A DNA stretch of 9,756 nt, from the NCBI GenBank assembly GCA_905479595.1, contig CAJQND010000239.1, forward strand, positions 1 through 9,756, read 5' to 3'. This document shows, one piece after another, positions 1 through 6,797 of the stretch (position 1 is its first letter; each line of letters begins with the position of its first letter). The position numbers and the translations under genes are program-made. This DNA is from an uncultured Hyphomicrobiales bacterium (GTDB lineage Bacteria; Pseudomonadota; Alphaproteobacteria; Rhizobiales; CAJQND01). Under the pieces are notes generated by a model, which was not told the origin of the DNA, made no database searches, and worked only from the letters and a program-made list of their open reading frames with translations.

Positions 1-1
1 C

Positions 2-511
2 TATCACAGTGAGCAGATTGAAACCTTCAAGGCTGAGGGTGCAGATATCGTCACGGCATTGACGCTGAATTCAACCAATGAGGCAATTGGTATTTCCCGC
101 GCCGCTGCGGCGGCGGGTTTACCATCTGTCATATCGTTCACGCTTGAAAAAGACCGTAAGCTGCAAAGTGGTGAAACGCTGCAACAGGCCATTGAGGCGG
201 TCGATGAGGCGACCGGCAACTCGCCCGCCTACTACATGATCAATTGCTCCCATCCGCTGGATTTTGGCCCTGCTCTTTCCCCTGAGCCCTGGGCAAATCG
301 TATTCGGGGATTGCGCGCAAACGCCTCTACACTGGACCATGGCACTCTGTGCCAACTGGGACACCTTGAGGAAGGAAACCCGGATGAATTGGCAGGGCAA
401 TATCGTGATTTTAAAGCCACTTTTCCCCAAATGAACGTATTTGGCGGCTGCTGTGGCACGGACTATGTCCATGTCGAGAAAATCGCTAAAGCAGTGCTGG
501 CTTCTGCCTGA
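2..511 (+). CDS. Homocysteine S-methyltransferase family protein, 3' part only
   Basis: The frame is open from the window edge, so the start lies outside; about 169 residues of a protein that is usually near 300 are visible. The family transfers a methyl group from S-methylmethionine, betaine or a related donor to homocysteine, giving methionine, in the cytoplasm. The visible part carries both parts of the family's zinc site: Cys in an INCSHP motif (codon 245-247) and the Cys pair in GGCCGTD (codons 449-454). These match the three thiolate ligands known in the BHMT/MmuM family. The preceding stretch (TALTLNSTNEAIGI, then LPSVISFTLEKD) fits the TIM-barrel strands of the same fold. The methyl donor cannot be told from this fragment. 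About 130 nt separate it from the next gene, so a shared operon is not certain. Confidence 0.88.
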   Translation, partial: YHSEQIETFKAEGADIVTALTLNSTNEAIGISRAAAAAGLPSVISFTLEKDRKLQSGETLQQAIEAVDEATGNSPAYYMINCSHPLDFGPALSPEPWANRIRGLRANASTLDHGTLCQLGHLEEGNPDELAGQYRDFKATFPQMNVFGGCCGTDYVHVEKIAKAVLASA

Positions 512-575
512 AAAGGATCGTGTGAGGTGGTTGGTCCTCAATTGTGACAATCCACAGGCTCAAGTGCCGTCGCGC

Positions 576-604
576 TTGCAGGCGTGACTGCTGTTGGGTT
601 TAAC
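576..604 (+). promoter_or_regulatory. Weak candidate promoter upstream of the lipoprotein gene
   Basis: TTGCAG (576-581) and TTTAAC (599-604) are separated by 17 nt, an ideal sigma70 spacing, but both boxes match the consensus only partly. A small perfect hairpin (GAGCC, loop TAGA, GGCTC, 616-629) follows, just before the lipoprotein start. It has no T-run, so it is not an obvious terminator. Confidence 0.25.
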
Positions 605-641
605 TCTACAGTACTGAGCCTAGAGGCTCGACCCTTGAACA

Positions 642-1379
642 ATGGTCACGAAAGTACCTTGCTTGAAGATGCCCGTATTCTGCAACCAACAGAGATCAGT
701 CGCCCGTTCTGCCGGTGCGGTCTTTGGCTGTTTGCTGCTTGGTGCGTGTGGCATGAACACAGCGGTTGTGTCTGATGAGCGCTCGCATGCCCAGCCCGCG
801 CCACCCGCATATTCAGATATTGATCCAACACATCGCGATGCTGGCCAGCTTATGGCTATTCAGAATCTGGCAAATGGCCCGGCCTATAGCGCTCCTTCGT
901 CTCAACCTCCCGGTGCGCAACCAACCGCCGAACCGGGAATGGTGAAGGTGGCTGAAGCACCGGCCAAGCCAGCGCCTCAAAAAACTAAAAAGAAGAAGCC
1001 GGAAGGCAATCAGATACGTGCAGTTGCTGTACCCAAAGTGCGCGGTGCTCCCGGTAAAGGCAATGCGGAGCTTACTCTCGCCATGCGTGACGTGTTGAAG
1101 AAAGCGGGATGGCCTGTGCGAACGGCTCCGGCCAGCGACACTTTGACCATTCGGGGCGTTGTAGAGGTCAAAAAAGGCTCAAAGGGCCAGCAAAATGTCG
1201 TGTTGGCGTGGAAGCTGGTTGATCCCAACGGCGCAGTTCTTGGAACGATAAAACAAGCAAACCGAGTGCCCGAAGGCTCTATTAATGCGGGCTTTGGGCC
1301 AAACGCAAAATACGCAGCACAAGCAGCGGCCAGCGGTATTTTTAATCTCATTGAGGAAATGAAACGCAAGCAGGGTTAG
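642..1379 (+). CDS. Putative lipoprotein of unknown function
   Basis: No function recognised. The N-terminus has basic residues, a hydrophobic stretch (AGAVFGCLLLGAC) and a lipobox LGAC ending at Cys36, so export and lipid attachment are likely. Residues of about 40-125 are rich in Pro, Ala, Gln and Lys (including a KKTKKKKPEG patch) and are probably a disordered tether. From about residue 130 to the end there is a compact domain of alternating beta-like segments (DTLTIRGVVEV, NVVLAWKLVDPNGAVLGTIKQANRVPEGS) ending in an amphipathic helix. I recall similar lipoproteins in rhizobia, but no assigned role. The start is uncertain. Neither ATG has a good Shine-Dalgarno, and the in-frame ATG at 669 would put the Cys at residue 27, a more usual signal-peptide length. 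It stands alone, with 150 nt before prs. Confidence 0.75.
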   Translation: MVTKVPCLKMPVFCNQQRSVARSAGAVFGCLLLGACGMNTAVVSDERSHAQPAPPAYSDIDPTHRDAGQLMAIQNLANGPAYSAPSSQPPGAQPTAEPGMVKVAEAPAKPAPQKTKKKKPEGNQIRAVAVPKVRGAPGKGNAELTLAMRDVLKKAGWPVRTAPASDTLTIRGVVEVKKGSKGQQNVVLAWKLVDPNGAVLGTIKQANRVPEGSINAGFGPNAKYAAQAAASGIFNLIEEMKRKQG

Positions 1380-1442
1380 AAAACTTTCACAAAATTTGGG
1401 TTAGGTGCGCGCAATGGTCTTGTGGATGAGCGGGGTCTTTTG

Positions 1443-1471
1443 TTTACAGCCTATACCCACATTGCTATGAA
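1443..1471 (+). promoter_or_regulatory. Candidate sigma70-type promoter for prs
   Basis: TTTACA (1443-1448) and TATGAA (1466-1471) lie 17 nt apart in the 152-nt gap between the lipoprotein gene and prs, about 60 nt before the prs start. Box quality and spacing are good. No operator-like repeat is evident. Confidence 0.45.
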
Positions 1472-1531
1472 CCGGTAAGGGGTGGCGGGCCTGACAGCGG
1501 GTCTGGCTCTACGGGGAAAAGGGTAGGCATC

Positions 1532-2464
1532 ATGAAGCTGGTCGCTGGCAACAGCAATATCGCTTTAGCAGAGGCGATTGCGGCATATCTAAGCATTCCA
1601 CTTAGCAAATGCGTCGTTCGGCGCTTCGCCGATATGGAGATTTTCGTTGAAATTCAGGAAAACGTTCGCGGAGAGGATGTTTTCGTTATGCAATCGACAT
1701 CTTTTCCCGCCAATGACCATCTGATGGAGACGTTGATTATTATCGACGCATTGCGACGCTCATCTGCCCGCCGGATCACTGCGGTTATCCCGTATTTCGG
1801 CTACGCCCGCCAGGACAGGAAACCCGGGCCACGCACGCCGATTTCTGCCAAATTGGTAGCTAATCTGATCACCGAAGCAGGAGCCGACAGGGTAATGACC
1901 GTCGATCTCCATGCCGGTCAGATTCAGGGTTTCTTCGATATTCCGACCGATAACTTGTTTGCAGCACCTGCAATGATACGCGATATCAAAGAAAAATATA
2001 AAGGCCGCAAAACGATGGTGGTTTCGCCAGATGTGGGCGGTGTGGTGCGCGCGCGCGGACTGGCCAAGCGCATTGGCGCGCCGCTGGCGATTGTCGACAA
2101 GCGCCGTGAACGTGCCGGTGAGTCTGAAGTTATGAACATTATCGGCGACGTGGAAGGTTCTTCCTGCATCATGGTCGACGACATCGTCGATTCTGGCGGC
2201 ACTTTATGCAACGCCGCCGAAGCGTTGCTCGCCAAGGGAGCAACAGACGTCTCAGCCTATATCACCCATGGGGTGCTTTCCGGCGGCGCAGTTGCGCGGA
2301 TAACGGCTTCCAAACTCAAGGAACTGGTAGTCACGGACTCCATTCAGGCGACTGAAGCAGTGCGGGTTTCAAACAATATACGGGTGTTGTCGATTGCACC
2401 ACTCATCGGTGAAGCAATCGGGCGCACAGCGCGCGAAGAAAGCGTATCCAGCCTGTTTCACTGA
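1532..2464 (+). CDS. prs: Ribose-phosphate pyrophosphokinase (PRPP synthetase)
   Basis: Cytoplasmic enzyme making 5-phosphoribosyl 1-pyrophosphate from ribose 5-phosphate and ATP, the precursor for purines, pyrimidines, NAD, histidine and tryptophan. At 310 residues it has the usual class I length. Visible motifs: RFADMEIFVEIQENVRG (31-47), ARQDRK near the ATP site (92-97), the family signature DLHAGQIQGFFDIP (125-138), the flexible catalytic loop with Lys190 and Arg192/194 in DKRRERAGE, and the PRPP/ribose-phosphate loop VDDIVDSGGT (215-224). The ATG at 1532 follows purine-rich GGGGAAAAGGGTAGG. Apt, encoded on the other strand in this window, is a consumer of its product. It appears complete and intact. 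Confidence 0.97.
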   Translation: MKLVAGNSNIALAEAIAAYLSIPLSKCVVRRFADMEIFVEIQENVRGEDVFVMQSTSFPANDHLMETLIIIDALRRSSARRITAVIPYFGYARQDRKPGPRTPISAKLVANLITEAGADRVMTVDLHAGQIQGFFDIPTDNLFAAPAMIRDIKEKYKGRKTMVVSPDVGGVVRARGLAKRIGAPLAIVDKRRERAGESEVMNIIGDVEGSSCIMVDDIVDSGGTLCNAAEALLAKGATDVSAYITHGVLSGGAVARITASKLKELVVTDSIQATEAVRVSNNIRVLSIAPLIGEAIGRTAREESVSSLFH

Positions 2465-2478
2465 CCATCGTTCTGGCG

Positions 2479-2507
2479 TTGCACAACCGCAATTTAGGCT
2501 GTATAAG
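2479..2507 (+). promoter_or_regulatory. Strong candidate promoter for rplY
   Basis: TTGCAC (2479-2484) and TATAAG (2502-2507) are 17 nt apart, close to the sigma70 consensus, starting 15 nt after the prs stop. Transcription from about 2513-2515 would give a 5' leader of roughly 70 nt before rplY, beginning almost exactly at the leader hairpin. Confidence 0.6.
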
Positions 2508-2513
2508 CCGCGC

Positions 2514-2553
2514 TGTCTGGCTGGCTGTTCCCCCCTGGAGGAGGCACCAGACA
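2514..2553 (+). promoter_or_regulatory. rplY leader hairpin enclosing a strong Shine-Dalgarno
   Basis: TGTCTGG (2514-2520) is perfectly complementary to CCAGACA (2547-2553). The loop holds a run of six C and the near-perfect ribosome binding site GGAGGAGG (2537-2544), and the right arm runs into the A of the ATG at 2553. Folding could limit access to this site. Regulatory use is inference; the complementarity is seen directly. Confidence 0.4.
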
Positions 2554-2612
2554 TGAAAACTTTTATTCTTATGGAGAACCACAATGGCAGAGAACGTCAC
2601 ATTGACGGCTGA
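2553..2612 (+). CDS. Possible 19-codon leader peptide overlapping the rplY start
   Basis: The ATG at 2553 lies 8 nt after GGAGGAGG, a better ribosome binding site than that of rplY itself. The frame reads MKTFILMENHNGRERHIDG and stops at 2612, 26 nt inside rplY in a different frame. The rplY site GGAG (2573-2576) lies inside this ORF. It may be a leader peptide affecting rplY translation, or a chance ORF; no homology is claimed. It is too short to judge by codon use. Confidence 0.3.
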   Translation: MKTFILMENHNGRERHIDG

Positions 2613-3261
2613 AACGCGCGAAGGGACCGGCAAGGGGGCCGCCCGTGCAATTCGCCGCACAGGCCGAATCCCCGCTGTAATTTACGGCGACAAGAAAGAT
2701 CCTATCGCAATCACTCTTGGTTATACTGAAGTGCTGAAACAGGTTAACACCGGCACATTCATGTCAAAGCTGGTTGATATGGAGATCGACGGCGAAACAA
2801 TCCGGACCATTCCCCGTGACGTTCAGTTTGAGCCAGTGCGTGATTTCATCATGCATGTGGACTTCCTGCGCCTTGGCAAGGGTGCCAAGGTGAATGTGGA
2901 AGTGCCGGTTGTGTTCCTCAATGAAGAAGATACACCAGGCCTTCGCGCTGGCGGTGTGCTCAACGTGGTGCGTTATACCATTGAGTTGAACTGCCCGGCT
3001 TCTGCCATTCCTTCTGAAATCGAAGTGGATATCGCCGCGCTTGAAATGGGCGATTCGGTGCACATTTCCGAAATCACCCTGCCAGAGGGCGTTACCTCGG
3101 TTATTGATGACCGCGACTTCACCATCGTCACGATTGCAGCACCGGTTGCTGAGGTTGTTGAAGAGGAAGAAGAGGGTCTCGAAGGCGAAGAAGGCGTTGA
3201 AGGCGAAGGCGCAGAAGACGGCGACGCTGAAGGCGACGCTGACGCTGAGGGCGACGAGTAA
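2584..3261 (+). CDS. rplY: 50S ribosomal protein L25/general stress protein Ctc
   Basis: Binds 5S rRNA in the large ribosomal subunit. This is the long, two-domain CTC/TL5 form (225 residues). Residues 1-95 form the L25 domain (LTAETREGTGKGAARAIRRTGRIPAVIYG, then the IPRDVQFEPVRDFIMHVDFLRL stretch typical of the family). Residues of about 100-185 form the beta-rich TL5 C-terminal domain (VPVVFLNEEDTPGLRAGGVLN). Residues 190-225 are an acidic low-complexity tail. The ATG at 2584 follows GGAG with 7-nt spacing. It has its own promoter and unusual leader and is followed by a hairpin before pth. The rplY-pth pairing is common in bacteria. Confidence 0.95.
   Translation: MAENVTLTAETREGTGKGAARAIRRTGRIPAVIYGDKKDPIAITLGYTEVLKQVNTGTFMSKLVDMEIDGETIRTIPRDVQFEPVRDFIMHVDFLRLGKGAKVNVEVPVVFLNEEDTPGLRAGGVLNVVRYTIELNCPASAIPSEIEVDIAALEMGDSVHISEITLPEGVTSVIDDRDFTIVTIAAPVAEVVEEEEEGLEGEEGVEGEGAEDGDAEGDADAEGDE
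3160..3258 (+). repeat. Degenerate GAAGGC/GACGCT repeat encoding the acidic L25 tail
   Basis: The last 33 codons of rplY are almost only Glu, Asp, Gly and Ala (EEEEE, then GEEGVEGEGAEDGDAEGDADAEGDE) and consist of imperfect 6-nt units GAAGGC and GACGCT. Such tandem DNA can change length by slippage in whole codons, so length polymorphism between strains would be expected. Confidence 0.6.
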
Positions 3262-3284
3262 CGCTCCTCCAACTTGTACTGACA

Positions 3285-3309
3285 CTGCCGCGCCTTCTGG
3301 GCGCGGCAG
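3285..3309 (+). terminator. GC-rich hairpin between rplY and pth
   Basis: Perfect 10-bp stem CTGCCGCGCC (3285-3294) / GGCGCGGCAG (3300-3309) with a TTCTG loop, 24 nt after the rplY stop. No T-run follows, so it is not a canonical intrinsic terminator. It may act as a partial terminator, an mRNA-stabilising 3' end or a processing site. No convincing promoter is seen between it and pth. Confidence 0.45.
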
Positions 3310-3360
3310 CGCATGGTCCGCAATCCATGCTTTAGCGGGCGTATGTCAAAGGAACGCGCC

Positions 3361-4071
3361 ATGATCCTTTTTGCTGGTCTTGGAAACCCCGGTGCCAAGT
3401 ATGCCGGTCACCGGCATAATATTGGCTTTTTGGCGGTAGATGAGATCGCTCGCAATTTCAACTTTCCACCATGGCGCTCCAAGTTCCGCGGTGCGGTTTG
3501 TGAAGGCCAGCTTGGCAGAGAAAAAGTGCTGCTGTTGAAACCGCAAACCTACATGAATGAAAGCGGGCGATCGGTTGCTGAGGCGGCGAAGTTCTACAAA
3601 CTTGGTCCGGAAGATGTGTTTGTTTTTCACGATGAACTGGATCTTGCCGCTGGGAAACTGCGCTGCAAGGCCGGTGGCGGGCTTGCAGGCCATAACGGTT
3701 TGCGCTCCATTGCAGCCCATATGGGCCCGGATTTTAACCGGGTTCGTTTAGGGATCGGTCATCCCGGCAATAAAGGCCAGGTGCATTCCTGGGTGTTGAA
3801 AGATTTCGCCAAACACGACCATGAATGGCTTGATCCGATGATTGATGCCATTGGCAGAAATGCCGACCAGCTCGCAGCCGGCGATACATCCCAGTTCCAA
3901 AACAAGGTGCATCTGGCAGTTAATCCGAAAGCTGATGCAGAAGTACCAAAACAAAAGAAATCGAAAAAACCAGCTCCGGTGACCGCGAAGGTGCCGGAAA
4001 AAGACGTCGAAAAGTCAGGTCCTCTGGCGGCGGCGCTCAAAACGCTCTTTTCCAAACAGGACGATAAGTAA
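3361..4071 (+). CDS. pth: Peptidyl-tRNA hydrolase with a basic C-terminal extension
   Basis: Cleaves peptidyl-tRNA released from stalled ribosomes and recycles the tRNA. The family fold and active site are intact: GLGNPGAKYAGHRHNIGF with Asn9 and catalytic His19, YMN with Asn66, HDELDL with Asp91, and GGGLAGHNGLRSI with Asn112, followed by RVRLGIGHPG. The enzyme core is about 190 residues. The predicted 236 residues include a Lys/Pro-rich linker (KQKKSKKPAPVTAK) and a short terminal helix (GPLAAALKTLF), an extension I associate with rhizobial Pth. The ATG at 3361 is chosen over the in-frame ATG at 3343 because AAGGA sits 7 nt upstream and the protein then starts at the conserved first strand (MILFAGLGNPG). 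ychF follows after 11 nt. Confidence 0.96.
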   Translation: MILFAGLGNPGAKYAGHRHNIGFLAVDEIARNFNFPPWRSKFRGAVCEGQLGREKVLLLKPQTYMNESGRSVAEAAKFYKLGPEDVFVFHDELDLAAGKLRCKAGGGLAGHNGLRSIAAHMGPDFNRVRLGIGHPGNKGQVHSWVLKDFAKHDHEWLDPMIDAIGRNADQLAAGDTSQFQNKVHLAVNPKADAEVPKQKKSKKPAPVTAKVPEKDVEKSGPLAAALKTLFSKQDDK

Positions 4072-4082
4072 AGGCACTCATC

Positions 4083-5180
4083 ATGGGTTTCAAATGCGGC
4101 ATCGTCGGGCTGCCTAATGTTGGCAAGTCGACACTTTTTAACGCGCTCACCCGCACGGCAGCGGCGCAGGCGGCGAACTATCCGTTCTGCACAATCGAGC
4201 CCAATGTGGGTGAAGTTCCGGTGCCTGATGAGCGCCTCGATAAAATAGCGTCCATTGCCGGTTCAAAGGCGACCATCGCCACCCGCCTGACCTTTGTCGA
4301 TATTGCCGGGTTGGTGCGTGGGGCCTCAAAGGGTGAGGGATTGGGCAATCAGTTACTCGCCAATATCCGCGAGGTAGACGCAATCGCCCATGTATTGCGC
4401 TGTTTTGAAGACCCCGACATCACCCATGTGGAAGGGGGCATTGACCCGGTGCGCGATGCAGATGTGGTTGAAACCGAACTGATGCTGGCTGACCTCGAAA
4501 GCCTTGAAAAACGTGTGTTACCGATAGAGAAGAAAGCGCGCAGTGGTGATAAGGAAGCCAAGGCAGCGCTCATGCTGATGGAAAAGGCGCTGGTTTTGCT
4601 GCGCGATGGGCGCGCAGCGCGGGTGGCCGAAATATCCGATGATGAACGCTCCGCCTGGGATGGATTGAACCTGCTGACCAGCAAGCCTGTCCTCTATGTG
4701 TGCAACGTTGAAGAGAGTGCGAGCGCGACCGGCAATGCATTTTCTGCCGCGGTGCAAGCCAAAGCTGAAGCCGACGGAGCAGGCGCGGTGATCATTTCCG
4801 CAGCGATTGAAGCCGAGCTTTCCCAGCTTGATGATGCCGATCAGAACGAGTATCTCGCCGATCTGGATTTGGAAGAACCTGGCCTTAATCGTCTGATCCG
4901 CGCAGGCTATGAACTTCTCGGTCTACTTACCTATTTCACCGCGGGCCCCAAGGAAACCCGTGCCTGGACCATACCCGAGGGGACAAAGGCACCTGCTGCA
5001 GCTGGCGTGATTCATACGGATTTTGAGCGTGGGTTCATTCGCGCACAAACGATTGCCTACAATGATTATGTAACCCTTGGCGGGGAGAATGCCGCGAAGG
5101 AAACCGGCAAGGCGCGGGATGAAGGCAAGGAATATGTGGTCAAGGATGGTGACGTTTTATTGTTTAAATTCAACGTGTAA
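4083..5180 (+). CDS. ychF: Ribosome-associated ATPase/GTPase YchF (OLA1 family)
   Basis: Obg-related P-loop NTPase that binds ribosomes and is linked to stress responses; the family prefers ATP. Length (365) is typical. The P-loop GLPNVGKS lies at 9-16, switch II is DIAG (73-76) followed by LVRGASKGEGLGNQ, and the G4 position is NVEE (208-211) instead of NKxD. This NxxE form is the hallmark of YchF and explains the relaxed base specificity. The middle (about 120-195) is the family's helical insert. The last 85 residues are the TGS domain (LLTYFTAGPKETRAWTIPEGTKAPAAAGVIH, ending DGDVLLFKFNV). AAAGG lies 8 nt before the ATG. It is almost certainly co-transcribed with pth; the next gene starts 2 nt after its stop. 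Confidence 0.97.
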   Translation: MGFKCGIVGLPNVGKSTLFNALTRTAAAQAANYPFCTIEPNVGEVPVPDERLDKIASIAGSKATIATRLTFVDIAGLVRGASKGEGLGNQLLANIREVDAIAHVLRCFEDPDITHVEGGIDPVRDADVVETELMLADLESLEKRVLPIEKKARSGDKEAKAALMLMEKALVLLRDGRAARVAEISDDERSAWDGLNLLTSKPVLYVCNVEESASATGNAFSAAVQAKAEADGAGAVIISAAIEAELSQLDDADQNEYLADLDLEEPGLNRLIRAGYELLGLLTYFTAGPKETRAWTIPEGTKAPAAAGVIHTDFERGFIRAQTIAYNDYVTLGGENAAKETGKARDEGKEYVVKDGDVLLFKFNV

Positions 5181-5182
5181 TC

Positions 5183-5665
5183 ATGACTGAACCATCATCA
5201 ACACTTCTGCACTACGAGGATTTTCCGGTTGGCGAGGTCGCTGAATTTGGCGCCTATAAAGTCACCCGCGAGGAAATTCTTGAATTCGCTACTGAGTACG
5301 ATCCCCTCCCTTTTCATACCGATGAAGAGGCGGCCTTTGCCTCCATGGCTGGTGGGTTAATCGCCTCAGGCTGGCATGTGTGCAGTATGCAAATGCGGAT
5401 GATTTATGATGGTCTGCTCTATAACGCGGCATCGATGGGGTCTTTTGGTCTGGAAAGCGTGAGCTGGAAGAAACCTGTGCGGCCAGGAGATGTTCTTTCG
5501 TGCCGGCGCACTACTTTGAGTAAGCGCGTATCAAAATCCAAACCTGCAATGGGCATCATTGAAGTGCGTTGGGAAATTTTCAACCAGGATGGCGAGCTCA
5601 AGTCGATAACCGAAGGCAGCCAGTTGATGGTGGTGCGCAACCCCGTACAGGGAGCAGCGCAATGA
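5183..5665 (+). CDS. MaoC-like hotdog dehydratase, first of a pair
   Basis: A 160-residue single hotdog domain of the MaoC/(R)-specific enoyl-CoA hydratase group. The hydratase-2 signature is recognisable as EYDPLPFHTDEEAA. Asp40 and His45 have the five-residue spacing of the catalytic Asp/His pair known in PhaJ-type hydratases. It continues with the hotdog-helix segment GGLIASGWHVCSMQMR and the strand VSWKKPVRPGDVLSCR. The substrate is unknown; an acyl-CoA or similar thioester is inferred from family. The usual Asn-Pro of PhaJ (DxNPxH) is replaced by Leu-Pro-Phe, so it belongs to the wider MaoC group and not to classic PhaJ. It starts 2 nt after ychF with no clear Shine-Dalgarno, suggesting translational coupling, and overlaps its paralogue by 4 nt. 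Confidence 0.85.
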   Translation: MTEPSSTLLHYEDFPVGEVAEFGAYKVTREEILEFATEYDPLPFHTDEEAAFASMAGGLIASGWHVCSMQMRMIYDGLLYNAASMGSFGLESVSWKKPVRPGDVLSCRRTTLSKRVSKSKPAMGIIEVRWEIFNQDGELKSITEGSQLMVVRNPVQGAAQ

Positions 5666-6150
5666 CTGTACTGGCAGTATTTTTCGAAGACCTGCAAATT
5701 GGCGGTCGTTATGCACTTGGTTCGCGTGATTTCGATGCGGAAATGATCAAAAAATTCGCAGTGAAATATGATCCGCAGCCTTTCCATATGGACGAGGCAG
5801 ATGCCGAGAAAAGCCATTTCGGCAAGCTATGCGCCAGCGGCTGGCAGACAATTTCAACCTGGATGCGGGTATATGTGGACTTCAACATGAAGCTGCGCGC
5901 CGAGCGGGCGAAGGCAGGCCACACACTTCCAGAGATTGGTGTGTCGCCTGGCTTGAAAGAACTCAAATGGCCAAGGCCGGTTTATGTGGGTGACAAGATT
6001 TCCTACACTCAGGAAGTCTTGGAAAAACGCCCGCTTAAATCCCGCCCTGGTTGGGGTCTGGTCACCACGCGGGGCGAAGGCTGCAACCAGAACGGCGACA
6101 TTGTGGTGTCGTTCATCTCCAGCACCCTGGTTCAGATGCGAAGTGCATAA
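5662..6150 (+). CDS. MaoC-like hotdog dehydratase, second of a pair
   Basis: A 162-residue paralogue of the preceding gene with the same order of landmarks: FEDLQIGGRYALGSRDFD, KYDPQPFHMDEADAE with catalytic-type Asp37 and His42, the segment FGKLCASGWQTISTWMR, and LKWPRPVYVGDKISYTQEVLEKRPLKSRPGWG. The frame is open further upstream, but the ATG at 5662 is chosen: it overlaps the previous stop as ATGA, has GGGAG about 9 nt upstream, and gives the family's normal N-terminus. The strict coupling and shared ancestry suggest that the two proteins work together, perhaps as a hetero-oligomer; this is inference. It ends the plus-strand operon 25 nt before the oppositely oriented LysE remnant. Confidence 0.86.
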   Translation: MTVLAVFFEDLQIGGRYALGSRDFDAEMIKKFAVKYDPQPFHMDEADAEKSHFGKLCASGWQTISTWMRVYVDFNMKLRAERAKAGHTLPEIGVSPGLKELKWPRPVYVGDKISYTQEVLEKRPLKSRPGWGLVTTRGEGCNQNGDIVVSFISSTLVQMRSA

Positions 6151-6665
6151 TCGTGTGGTGATAACCCGCTACGCACTACTCGTTTGACAGAGCCAACCGG
6201 ATACCCAGCAATATCATCAGCGAACCTGCAAGCCACTGCGATAGTTTTTGGTAAGGGCCTGATTTTTTAAGCTTGGCCATCACATAGCTGGTGAAAAACA
6301 CTGCAACGAGATCAGCTGATCCGAATGCGAGATTAACGGCTGCGCCGAGAATGAGAAACTGCACCCAAATCGGAAATGCACCTGCCGGATCGACGAATTG
6401 TGGAAGAAATGCCAGAAAAAATATTGCTGTTTTTGGGTTGAGAAACTCCACAAGAAAGCTATCAACAAAAGCCCTTTTGGCTGATTTTTTTCGCATGCTA
6501 GGTGCCTCGGCGCGCACACCGGCTGACCGCAACATGCTCACCCCAAGCCAGACGAGATATGCCGCACCAACAAATTTCAACACGACGTAGGCCGTCGGTA
6601 CGTGCGCAAGCAACGCAGACAACCCAAACGCTGCAGCGATAACATGCACATACCCGCCAGCACTT

Positions 6666-6689
6666 AGGGTCAGGACCCATTAATAGTCT
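6666..6689 (+). repeat. Left terminal inverted repeat of the element
   Basis: Begins AGGGTCAGGACCCATTAATA and pairs perfectly over 24 bp with 6909-6932. Matching resumes in ATTCTG (6693-6698) after a small mismatch and gap. The outermost GGGTC-AG-GACCC is itself a small palindrome. The first A may belong to the target. Confidence 0.9.
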
Positions 6690-6697
6690 TCAATTCT

Positions 6698-6797
6698 GTC
6701 TCTCCAGGAGGGTGCAAATGCTGGAAAACAATCGCAAGTTCAGGCTTTCTGCCTTAATGAGCATTGTTTGCCAGCAGGTGGGCCCTCCTGGAGAGAC
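6698..6797. repeat. First internal hairpin of the element
   Basis: Perfect 15-bp outer stem GTCTCTCCAGGAGGG (6698-6712) / CCCTCCTGGAGAGAC (6783-6797). After an internal loop comes a second stem, TGCTGGAAAACAAT (6719-6732) with ATTGTTTGCCAGCA (6763-6776), with one mismatch. The tip has a short AGGC/GCCT hairpin (6742-6754). The whole is a 100-nt rod-like fold on either strand. Confidence 0.85.

Noticed and set aside
616..629. Small GAGCC/GGCTC hairpin as a terminator of the methyltransferase gene
   Set aside because: It has only a 5-bp stem, no T-run, and lies about 105 nt after the stop.
2764..3285. Minus-strand ORF (173 codons) opposite rplY
   Set aside because: It arises from the repeat-rich acidic tail and rplY codon use; there is no recognisable domain or ribosome binding site.
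3343..3360. Upstream in-frame ATG for pth
   Set aside because: It would add MSKERA before the conserved first strand, while AAGGA is ideally placed for the ATG at 3361.
6151..6175. Bidirectional terminator between the convergent MaoC and LysE genes
   Set aside because: The 25-nt gap holds no convincing inverted repeat or T-run on either strand.
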